From Desulfobacteraceae bacterium (lineage in GTDB: Bacteria; Desulfobacterota; Desulfobacteria; Desulfobacterales; RPRI01): DNA of 64,000 nucleotides. Shown here piece after piece: positions 52,957 through 61,678 of the stretch; position 1 is the first letter of the stretch, and every line of letters starts with the position of its first letter. The translations under genes were made by a program, and so were the position numbers. The notes below the pieces were generated by a model. It was not told the DNA's origin. It saw nothing but the letters and a program-made list of their open reading frames with translations, and made no database searches. The stretch is from NCBI GenBank assembly GCA_011391695.1, contig JAABQB010000005.1, forward strand, positions 1-64,000, read 5' to 3'.

Positions 52957-54384
52957 ATGAAAGATTTTCTATCTTTTTTTTCAAGCATCAGATGGCAGGA
53001 TGTAGTTGATATTATAATAAACAGCTATATCGTGTTCAGATCATATATTCTCTTCCGTGGAACCAACGCTTTCCGTGTTCTGATTGGAATTGCTCTTCTT
53101 TGGTTCTTCCAGAAAATAGCCTTATCTATGGGGCTGATAATAACAAGTTGGGCTATTCAGGGCATAACAGCTGTTGCTGCGCTGATCATAGTCGTAGTTT
53201 TTAGAAATGAAATACGCAGCGTTTTACAGGCCAAAAACCTGAAAACAATTATATGGGGCGTTTCACAAAAAACAATCACAACGCCAGTTGAAATAATTAC
53301 GGATAGTGTTTTTGAACTATCCAGGAAACATACCGGAGCGCTTCTTGTCTTCCCGGCAAATGAAGATATAGATGAATTCGTTCAGGGCGGTATCCCCTGG
53401 CGAGGAGTAGTCTCCAAAGAAATGATATTGAGCATTTTCTGGCATGATAACCCTGTGCATGATGGCGCAGCTATAATACGCAGGGACAGGATTACGGATG
53501 TTGCATGTATTCTTCCTCTTTCACACAGTAATGATCTACCATCTTATTATGGAACCCGACACAGAGCCGCTCTCGGACTGGCTGAAGTGTCTGATGCCAT
53601 GGTGGTCGTTGTCTCCGAAGAACGTGGCACCATTACTGTTGCTAAAGACTCCCAGACATATTCCATAACCCGGAAAGAGGAATTAAAACAGCATTTGCAG
53701 GAACACATGGGAGATATGCCAAAAAGTATAGATCAGCGAAAAGAAAAAATCAAAATATCTGTTGCTGCCCTTGTCTCTTTCCTGTTCATAGTCGGGGTCT
53801 GGTTCAGTTTTTCAAGAGGCATGGAAACTTTGATGAACATTGAAATTCCTGTTGAATATGTGAATCGTAATACGGAAATGGAAATTATAGATACCTCGGT
53901 AAATTCTGTAACTCTTAATCTTAGCGGATCGGGCTCGCTTATTAAATCTATCCGCCCTGAACAAGTAAAAGTCAAAATAGACCTTGGAAAAGTGACAGGT
54001 GGGAAGAACTCTTTTCTGATAACAGACGAAAACGTTTCTCTCCCGCCCGGGATAGCGCTAAAAAACGTGAGTCCACCAATAGTTGAAGTAACTCTCGGAA
54101 TACCTGTTGTCAGGGAATTGCCGGTACAGGTCGACTGGGCCGGTAAACTCCCAAAAAACCTTGCGCTTGAAAATGTAAAAATTGAACCAGGAAAAGTCAG
54201 GGTAATAGGCGGAAAGCGAATTTTAGATAAAATTTCAAGTATTTATACTGATAAAATTTATCTTGATAATATATATTATTCCGGAGCCAAAACTGTCAGG
54301 CTATCGCTCAGTCCTCCTTCCCTGAGAATCGCACCGGAATCGAGCGACACGGTCACAGTTGAATATGTTGTGAAAAAAAAGTAA
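52957..54384 (+). CDS. Diadenylate cyclase (CdaA/DisA_N) fused to C-terminal YbbR-like region
   Basis: TM N-terminus IRWQDVVDIIINSYIVFRSYILFRGTNAFRVLIG; DNPVHDGAAIIRRDRI (DGA), YGTRHRAALGLAEVSDAMVVVVSEERGTI (RHR); then TM and YbbR-like EIPVEYVN...VKVKIDLGKV repeats. Confidence 0.88.
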   Translation: MKDFLSFFSSIRWQDVVDIIINSYIVFRSYILFRGTNAFRVLIGIALLWFFQKIALSMGLIITSWAIQGITAVAALIIVVVFRNEIRSVLQAKNLKTIIWGVSQKTITTPVEIITDSVFELSRKHTGALLVFPANEDIDEFVQGGIPWRGVVSKEMILSIFWHDNPVHDGAAIIRRDRITDVACILPLSHSNDLPSYYGTRHRAALGLAEVSDAMVVVVSEERGTITVAKDSQTYSITRKEELKQHLQEHMGDMPKSIDQRKEKIKISVAALVSFLFIVGVWFSFSRGMETLMNIEIPVEYVNRNTEMEIIDTSVNSVTLNLSGSGSLIKSIRPEQVKVKIDLGKVTGGKNSFLITDENVSLPPGIALKNVSPPIVEVTLGIPVVRELPVQVDWAGKLPKNLALENVKIEPGKVRVIGGKRILDKISSIYTDKIYLDNIYYSGAKTVRLSLSPPSLRIAPESSDTVTVEYVVKKK

Positions 54385-54443
54385 GATAAATTCCGCGTCA
54401 GGAATAATCGACTCCAACGAACTTATCAATTTTGATGAGCTTG

Positions 54444-55835
54444 TCAGAAATTTATATCCCCTTCTATAACCGAGCCCTTTTTTATAACAGCTCTTGACCT
54501 TCCCCTGTTCGTTATTACAGCATTACCTGTTATTTTGATATTTTTTTCAAAATATACATCTCCGATTACAGTCAAGGATTCACATTCGATCAGTGAAACA
54601 GCGCCTTCATTGAATCTGGCATTAAACTGATCTATTTTGCCAAAATAATCAGGATCAAGATTGATACGCAGTGTTTTATACTTTCTCTCCGGATTAATTA
54701 TCAGGTTCTCTTTTTCAGTTACAAGATAGCAATCGGAACGGAGTGCAAGCAGATCATTGCATTTCTTCACTGGAAAAAATCTTGACCGGGGAACTCTGAC
54801 AGCAGTTGCTCCATCAAAAAGGGAAATCGCGGCTCCCATTGCAGTTTCAATATGATATATCCGCGGGCTATTGTCGTCTCTTGGATCCAAAGTCTTCGGA
54901 TTAAGAATCAACGGAAGATGAACGGTTCCTTCTTTTTCTATAAGATCTTTTAAATAACAAAGATTTATCCAGATGTTGTTGGTATTAAAAAACCTGTAGC
55001 AACTCGTATCTTTGAAGGCATCCAGTTCGTTAACGGGGCACTGGGCAGCCTCGCGCAAAATAAGCCGTCCGTTTTTATGCCTTGCCAGGTGTCCTCCCTT
55101 TAAATCAGACGGGGTTCTTTCGGCAACTTCCATTAAAAAAGGAAATCCTATCTCGGCAAAATAGCCCAGAATAGACTCATCCAGAGTGGCTCCCAGATTA
55201 TCCGCATTGGATATGAAAGCATAGGTTATTCCTTCCGCAAGGAGCGTATCAAGTATTCCAGATGTATGAAGCGCTGTAAATATTTCTCCATGTCCCGGCG
55301 GATTCCATTCCAGTTCACTGTTTTCAGGCCATACTGCAGGGCCAAATCCCTCCCGCAGAATTTTGGGATATTTATGCTGAAGAAATAATACAGGCAATAC
55401 AGGCAATTTCATTTTCCGGAGAGCTTCGGCAGTATCTTCATGAGTCTTAAAGCTGTTCATCAAAGCAAGCCTGACATTGCTTCTTTCAGCCTGCTTTACA
55501 ATTATTTCAAGGAACGATTTCCCGTTTCTGACTTCAATAAGCGATTTGGCCTTTCTTAATCCCATGCTTGTGCCAAGGCCGCCATTTAATACTATCCTGA
55601 TGGAGTTTTTTATTACCTTTTTCCCAGCATCATAATACTCAAGCAGGTCGTTAATATCATCTATTTCATCTGCCCTGAGGCATTCTATCTCGTTGTCGCA
55701 TATAATGCCCGTTTCACCGCTGATAACCCTATTGTAATAATATATGAAACTATCAATAACAACCGCGGGCAGATTCTCACGTTCCATCTTGGCGATAATA
55801 GCCGGAACATGTTTTGCGGCATCAGGGTTCCTCAA
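54444..55835 (-). CDS. UTP-glucose-1-phosphate uridylyltransferase, UDPGP family
   Basis: VLNGGLGTSMGLRKAKSLIEVRNGKSFLEIIVKQ, AFISNADNLGATLD, FFPVKKCNDLLALRSDCY. Confidence 0.88.
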   Translation of the reverse strand: MRNPDAAKHVPAIIAKMERENLPAVVIDSFIYYYNRVISGETGIICDNEIECLRADEIDDINDLLEYYDAGKKVIKNSIRIVLNGGLGTSMGLRKAKSLIEVRNGKSFLEIIVKQAERSNVRLALMNSFKTHEDTAEALRKMKLPVLPVLFLQHKYPKILREGFGPAVWPENSELEWNPPGHGEIFTALHTSGILDTLLAEGITYAFISNADNLGATLDESILGYFAEIGFPFLMEVAERTPSDLKGGHLARHKNGRLILREAAQCPVNELDAFKDTSCYRFFNTNNIWINLCYLKDLIEKEGTVHLPLILNPKTLDPRDDNSPRIYHIETAMGAAISLFDGATAVRVPRSRFFPVKKCNDLLALRSDCYLVTEKENLIINPERKYKTLRINLDPDYFGKIDQFNARFNEGAVSLIECESLTVIGDVYFEKNIKITGNAVITNRGRSRAVIKKGSVIEGDINF

Positions 55836-55867
55836 AATTTTTCTCCTAAATTACAAGCAAATGGAAT

Positions 55868-57010
55868 CTATATATTGACCACCTCGATCCACCTCATAGT
55901 ATCTTTTTCCCGTCCATATTGAATATCTGTTAAAGCTTTAAAAAATTTGCCGGCCATCGGACCCACTTTTCCTCCCGAAATATGAATAACCTTATCAACG
56001 TATTTGAGTTCTCCGACAGGTGAAATTACTGCTGCTGTTCCAGAACCAAAAACCTCTTTAAGCCTTCCGGATTTATGTGCGTCCATGACTTCGTCAATGC
56101 TGATTCTGCGTTCCGACATTTTATACTTCCACTCTTTAGCAAGAGCTATTACAGAATCCCTTGTGATACCGTGAAGAATGCTTCCATTTAAAACAGGAGT
56201 GATAATTTCGTCGTCAATTACAAAAAAAATATTCATGGCCCCGACTTCTTCGATATACTTTTGCTCAATTCCATCAAGCCAAAGAACCTGGGTATAGCCA
56301 AGTTTATGAGCGTTAGTGCCAGCATAAAGGCTTGCAGCATAATTTCCGGGAGTTTTGGCTTCACCCACACCGCCACGGACAGCCCGGACATGATCTTTTG
56401 TTACCAGAATTTTAACAGGATTAAAACCTGCCGCATAATAAGCTCCGACAGGCGAAAGAATGACATAATAAAGGTATGTATTTGATGCGCGTACCCCCAG
56501 GAAAGGATCCATCGAAATAATTGTTGGTCTTATATACAAAGAAGTGCCTGTTGCGTCAGGAATCCAGTTTTTTTCAACAGCTATCAATTTCTTAAGGGCA
56601 TCCAAAAGAAATTTTTCATCCAATTCCGGTATGCAAAGAAGCTTGCAGGATTTGTTAAGCCGCTTGAAGTTGTCTTTTGGCCGAAAAAGCTGAATGGCGC
56701 CCTTTTGAGTCTTGTAAGCCTTCAGTCCTTCAAAGACTGCCTGACCATAATGAAGAACCATGGTTGCCGGGTCCATAATAATTGGGGCATAGGGTTCTAT
56801 CCTGGGATTGTGCCATCCCTTTTCAGGGCTATAATCCATGTTAAACATATGGTCAGTAAATAATGTTCCAAAGCCGAGGGATGAGCTGTCCGGAAGCGGC
56901 TTTAGTCTGTCTGCTTTTTTAATTGAGATCTTCATTTCAACCTCCTTGACCCTGTCATTTATAGATACAAATCTTAAATTTATATTATAATTTTTACTAT
57001 CCTTTTTCAA
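55868..57010 (-). CDS. ilvE: Branched-chain amino acid aminotransferase (start likely 56935)
   Basis: AQAVFEGLKAYKT, YIRPTIIS, EVGAMNIFFVIDDEIITPVLNGSILHGITRDSVIALA. Confidence 0.93.
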   Translation of the reverse strand: MKKDSKNYNINLRFVSINDRVKEVEMKISIKKADRLKPLPDSSSLGFGTLFTDHMFNMDYSPEKGWHNPRIEPYAPIIMDPATMVLHYGQAVFEGLKAYKTQKGAIQLFRPKDNFKRLNKSCKLLCIPELDEKFLLDALKKLIAVEKNWIPDATGTSLYIRPTIISMDPFLGVRASNTYLYYVILSPVGAYYAAGFNPVKILVTKDHVRAVRGGVGEAKTPGNYAASLYAGTNAHKLGYTQVLWLDGIEQKYIEEVGAMNIFFVIDDEIITPVLNGSILHGITRDSVIALAKEWKYKMSERRISIDEVMDAHKSGRLKEVFGSGTAAVISPVGELKYVDKVIHISGGKVGPMAGKFFKALTDIQYGREKDTMRWIEVVNI

Positions 57011-57079
57011 CTATATATAATTTATGAATATTTCATTATATTGATACATCATGATTATGATTCTAAATCAAGATTAATT

Positions 57080-57221
57080 TTGATGGACTCGTAAGTCCAT
57101 CAACAGGCCGAGAGCGGATAAGTCTCGGCCTGGGGTTAGGGTGGAACCGCTTGAATTTACTTCAAGCGGCGGGAGAGGGGAAGCCCTTTCCCGCCAAGTA
57201 AAAAGTCGTTTTTTGACTTTT
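57080..57221. repeat. Array of five consecutive stem-loops
   Basis: TTGATGGACT/AGTCCATCAA; AGGCCGAGA/TCTCGGCCT; CCGCTTGAA/TTCAAGCGG; GGCGGGA/TCCCGCC; AAAAGTC/GACTTTT. Confidence 0.75.
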
Positions 57222-57315
57222 ACGAAGGTATTAATTTTGGTGATATTATAAAAATCAAACTGCAAAACAAGACCTTGACAGGCCATTTGGATAAGGATAG
57301 TTAAGAAAACCTTTA

Positions 57316-58182
57316 TTGTGCACGAACATGGAAACTGAATCCGCAGCCGCGGAAAACTTTTTCACATATGGGAAACAGAACATGACTACAGAGGATAAAA
57401 CGGCTCGCATTGATCCTGTAAAATACAGCCTTGACAGCAAATTTAATTTTAAATGTCATAAGGGAGTCAAGTGTTTTACCAAATGTTGCAGAGGCATTAA
57501 TATTATTTTAACGCCTTACGACATAGTAAGGTTGAAAAACTGTCTTTCTCTTTCTTCGGAAGATTTTTTGACCATTTATACGGAACCGCAGCTTCTTGAG
57601 AGAACAGATCTGCCTGTTGTAACTTTGAAACTTCTTGATGATGAATTAAAATCCTGCCCTTTTGTAAGAGATGACGGGTGTCTTGTCTACTCCGACAGGC
57701 CCACAGCCTGCAGATATTATCCTGTTGGTGTTGCATCTCTATCCCATAAAGAAGGTTCGGATGCCAAGGATTTTTATTTTTTTGTGAATGAACCCCATTG
57801 CCTGGGATTCGAGGAAGATAAAGTCTGGACAATCGAGGAATGGCGGATAGATCAGGGTGTTGATATACACGACGAAATTAATGCCGGATGGACGGATCTC
57901 GTAGTTAAAAAAAGGTCATTTCCGCAAAACATTAAACTTACGGAAAAAAGCAAAAAAATGTTTTTTACTGCAAGCTATGATGCTGAAAAATTCAGACAGT
58001 TTGTTTTTGAAAGCTCATTTCTGACACTTTACAATATAGATGATAAAACTCTCGAAAGAATAAAAAGTGATGATATGGCGCTGCTCGAATTCGGTTTCAG
58101 ATGGCTTAATTCCGTTCTGTTTAGAGACGAGTCTTTTAAGGTGAATGAAGAAGCGGTCGCGCGAAGAATAAAAAAGGAATAA
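57316..58182 (+). CDS. YkgJ-family cysteine-cluster protein
   Basis: CHKGVKCFTKCCRGINIILTPYDIVRLKN, CPFVRDDGCLVYSDRPTACRYYPVG. Confidence 0.82.
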   Translation: MCTNMETESAAAENFFTYGKQNMTTEDKTARIDPVKYSLDSKFNFKCHKGVKCFTKCCRGINIILTPYDIVRLKNCLSLSSEDFLTIYTEPQLLERTDLPVVTLKLLDDELKSCPFVRDDGCLVYSDRPTACRYYPVGVASLSHKEGSDAKDFYFFVNEPHCLGFEEDKVWTIEEWRIDQGVDIHDEINAGWTDLVVKKRSFPQNIKLTEKSKKMFFTASYDAEKFRQFVFESSFLTLYNIDDKTLERIKSDDMALLEFGFRWLNSVLFRDESFKVNEEAVARRIKKE

Positions 58183-58184
58183 AA

Positions 58185-58219
58185 TTATGGCGGCCGCCCA
58201 TGAAAAACGGCCGCCATAA
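58185..58219. terminator. Perfect inverted repeat between convergent genes (likely terminator)
   Basis: TTATGGCGGCCG-cccatgaaaaa-CGGCCGCCATAA, 12-bp stem; on minus strand followed by TTTTATT. Confidence 0.6.
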
Positions 58220-58222
58220 AGT

Positions 58223-59257
58223 CTAATAGCTTTGGTAACAAAGCCCTTCCATGATCGAAGAATTTTTCAACCGGTCATTAATATTTACATCAAAAAAATC
58301 TTCAACCGGCCTGAATATTTCAGGGTTTTTGCTTTGCACATTCCGTAATGATTCAAGAATCTTTTCAAGCCCGTTTTTTGTCAGTTTTCCAAGAGGCTTT
58401 CTGCATCCCCCTGAAGGCATTCCAAGAATCGACATGACAGCTTTTACGGCAAGAGGGTTTCTTGCCCGAAAAACAACATCTCCGTAAGGAGTCTTTTCCT
58501 TGGTCTTAACGGTAACAAGCTCAAATAAAGGATCAAGAGCAGTTTTGTATTTTTTTGCTTCAGAGTTTTTGCCCTCAAAAATTGCTTTTACCATTTCAGT
58601 TACAGCCTTAGGCGCTATGTTTGATATAACAGATACAACTCCTCCGGCTTTTATATCCGGATCGGTCATCATTTCATATGTTAAACCGTCATCACCTGAA
58701 AGGATGGTATAGTCGGGCCCGCAACAAGTTCTTGTACGCTTCATGTTATCTATGTTCCCGGTGGCCTCTTTCACAGTGTCTACATTGCTAAATTCTTTAT
58801 ACAGAAGAGCCAGATCCTCCGGAAGCAACTGAGTTCCGGTTCTGCCCGGAATTACATACGGTATAACCTGAACATCAGGAAAAGCCGAAGCAACAGGACC
58901 AATATATTCTTTGCGTATCTCAAGAGAGCTAGGCCCGTTGTAATAAGGGTCCACAAGTAAGACGGCATCAACTCCGACATTTGCGGCATGATTTGTCGCG
59001 GCAAGCGCTTCTTTTGTATTGTTGCTCCCAGTTCCGGCTATACATAAGCATTTACCTTTTGATTTTCTTGATACATTTTCTATGATCTTGTTGTGTTCAT
59101 CCCATGTAAGGGTCGGGCTCTCGCCGGTAGTGCCTACAGCCAGTATTCCGGTTATGCCGTTAGTAATCTGAAAATCAACCAGAGATGAAAGTCCGCTATA
59201 ATCCACAGAATCATCCTTAAACGGTGTGACAAGGGCGGTAAAACTTCCGGTAATCAT
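58223..59257 (-). CDS. dapA: Dihydrodipicolinate synthase family protein (DapA-like) with C-terminal extension
   Basis: GTTGESPTLTWDEHNKI, VIPYVIPGRTG, VDTVKEATGNID (Schiff-base Lys). Confidence 0.85.
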   Translation of the reverse strand: MITGSFTALVTPFKDDSVDYSGLSSLVDFQITNGITGILAVGTTGESPTLTWDEHNKIIENVSRKSKGKCLCIAGTGSNNTKEALAATNHAANVGVDAVLLVDPYYNGPSSLEIRKEYIGPVASAFPDVQVIPYVIPGRTGTQLLPEDLALLYKEFSNVDTVKEATGNIDNMKRTRTCCGPDYTILSGDDGLTYEMMTDPDIKAGGVVSVISNIAPKAVTEMVKAIFEGKNSEAKKYKTALDPLFELVTVKTKEKTPYGDVVFRARNPLAVKAVMSILGMPSGGCRKPLGKLTKNGLEKILESLRNVQSKNPEIFRPVEDFFDVNINDRLKNSSIMEGLCYQSY

Positions 59258-59494
59258 AAAAACCCCCTTTTTTATCTGATAATTGTCTTACAAATAACCC
59301 TCAAGATATAACTTTATAATAACGGTAGAAAAGAGACATTGCTCTGTCAAGAAAAAAAGATCTTTTTTATTTTACTTGGAAAGAATGTAAAAAATGTTTA
59401 TAAGAATTTTGTGTTCACATGCGGTTTTATGTTTTTACTTGAAAACCTGTTACCCACATAATAACCCCAAATTAAAAAATCTCAAGGATATAAT

Positions 59495-60115
59495 ATGGAA
59501 AAGGCAAAAAATGTTGAAGAATACATAGCTCAGCAAAAAGAAGCGATTGCATCAAATCCCGATTGCGGAACATCCCATTATAATCTGGCCGTAGCCCTTA
59601 TTGGACTGAAAAAATTCGAAGAAGCCGAAAAAGAGCTGCAAGACGCTATTGGTTGCAGCCCAAGCCTGGCTGAAGCCTATGTTCAGCTTGGAGGCCTTTG
59701 TCTTAATCGCGGTGATATTGAAGGCTGTTTATATTACAACACACAGGCAATTCATTCAAGGGCCGGTTTTTCCGAAGGATACGGCAATATAGGTTTTATT
59801 AATCTTCAGAAGGGAAACATTGATGAGGCAATTGCTGCGTTAAAAAAAGCTATTGCATATAATTCAAGATTTTTACAGGCGTATACGACTCTTGCAAATG
59901 CATATCTTATGAAAGGCCTTGTTGTTGAAAGCATCGCAGCAAGTCTTAAGGCTATAGAAATTGAGCCGAATTTTGCGGTTGCCCATAATAACCTTGCGAT
60001 CGCCTACATGGAAAACAGCCAGTTCGACAGGGCTGTTGAACATTGCAATAAGGCAATAGAACTTGGATACACTGTAGCTCCGGAAATTTTGCAGGAACTT
60101 GAACAATACAAATAA
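59495..60115 (+). CDS. Tetratricopeptide repeat protein
   Basis: Five or so TPR units (AHNNLAIAYMENSQFDRAVEHCNKAIELG). Confidence 0.88.
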   Translation: MEKAKNVEEYIAQQKEAIASNPDCGTSHYNLAVALIGLKKFEEAEKELQDAIGCSPSLAEAYVQLGGLCLNRGDIEGCLYYNTQAIHSRAGFSEGYGNIGFINLQKGNIDEAIAALKKAIAYNSRFLQAYTTLANAYLMKGLVVESIAASLKAIEIEPNFAVAHNNLAIAYMENSQFDRAVEHCNKAIELGYTVAPEILQELEQYK

Positions 60116-60129
60116 CGATCCATCATTAA

Positions 60130-61301
60130 TGTATGTAAATCCAAAACTCATATTTTCCCTTTCAAGCCAAACGCAACCCATCGAACCAAACAGCAGCATA
60201 TGGAATCTGCCGATTCCTGTAAAAAGAGAAGTTACAGGGATAAGTGCGGATCAAAACGCTTCCCTTTCTGTAACCTATGGAGATTATTTCGAAGCAGCCG
60301 GCTCTTTTATTAAAAAGAATAACTATGAAGTTATATCAACTGCTTTGTCGTATATGAAAAAAGATATACGCCCTGAACAGATTAATGAAATAAGAATTTC
60401 GCTGGAAAAACATGGCTCATTTTATCATCCTTCAAAAGTTGAAGCCGTTACAGATAATGCATCAATTCCTTTTGTTTTGAATGCTGCCGTATCAAAAATC
60501 GGTATAGAATGTATCCACAAAGAATTTATTACATTAAAAAAGCTTAATTCAGATTTTTTATATTCCTTTATTCCAGTGGTTTACGGCGAGTATGTTTTTA
60601 TCGGCAGGAACAATCTTCAAATCGGAATGTTTCTCGGAGAATGGTTTGAAGGATATAGTGAATTTCACATTTCAAAGGATCCTTCCGACGGAAAAGAAAA
60701 AATATTGATGTGGGATAATTTAAGTGGCAACTTTTTTGTAACTGAAGACAAAACAATAGAAATTTACATGCAGGCATCAATGATAATGACCTGCTTTTAT
60801 AATGTTAATACATTTGAGCAAATATTCCCCTGGCATCATGCAGCAGGAGATTTTGTAGTAAAACAGTCTGGCGATGCTCTGGATGTAAAACTTATAACTG
60901 CCAGACAGTACGCCGCCTTATATGAAACTGATACCCAAAACAGCAATCCGGATTCGATATTCGAAGGATTGCTGATCTTCCTGATTGTTATATCCATCAG
61001 GATGCGTCTCGACAGACTTGACGGAACCGGCAATATCGTGTGGGCTGACAACATAGCGGTTGAAGGAACAACAAGGGGCTTCCGGGAAGGAATTATAATA
61101 AAATCCAAGTCAGGGGTGATTCCGTATAATTTTATCGACGAATTCAGAATTTATCTTCAATCCATATCCGAGAATGAATTGTTTGAACTGTTAAAAACCA
61201 TTATTAGTTCCTTTAATCAATCGGCTCCCGACATACCGGTTATTTATAGAAACATGGCCAAACATTCCAGCGAACTGTTTCATGCTTTAAAAATTCTCTG
61301 A
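60130..61301 (+). CDS. Uncharacterised protein upstream of dsrAB
   Basis: Long ORF (track start 60099); ATG 60130 follows the TPR gene; no recognised domain. Confidence 0.75.
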
Positions 61302-61309
61302 TTCGTAAT

Positions 61310-61393
61310 AGCCAATTGCAAAAATATGTTTCCCCTCACCCTAACCCTCTCCCGCAAGGGGAGAGGGAATTTTTGAGACTTTTGCAATTGGCT
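61310..61393. repeat. MITE-like palindromic intergenic element
   Basis: Perfect 14-bp terminal inverted repeats AGCCAATTGCAAAA (61310-61323)/TTTTGCAATTGGCT (61380-61393); inner hairpin CCCTCTCCC/GGGAGAGGG. Confidence 0.75.
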
Positions 61394-61495
61394 CACAATA
61401 TATAGTGCTTTTATGCAACTTGCACCACAAAATAAAGATGGTTTTAATTATTCACCATTTATGAATATCAACGGGTTATGAACACTCATTTTTTA

Positions 61496-61524
61496 TTGAC
61501 AACAAGCAATATTAATCTTATACG
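61496..61524 (+). promoter_or_regulatory. Putative sigma-70 promoter of dsrAB
   Basis: TTGACA (61496-61501), 17-nt spacer, TATACG (61519-61524), about 155 nt upstream of dsrA. Confidence 0.5.
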
Positions 61525-61678
61525 GAGTCCTTGTTGATACGTTGTTTTTTACAGTAATATCTTCAAACATACTTATAAATATGCAAACGCGAGAGGAGGT
61601 GACCGCACAAGCTCCGAGTCTGAAGTTAAATAACTCAATCTGTATTCTCTGTCATATTAACAAAATGGAGGTAAAACA

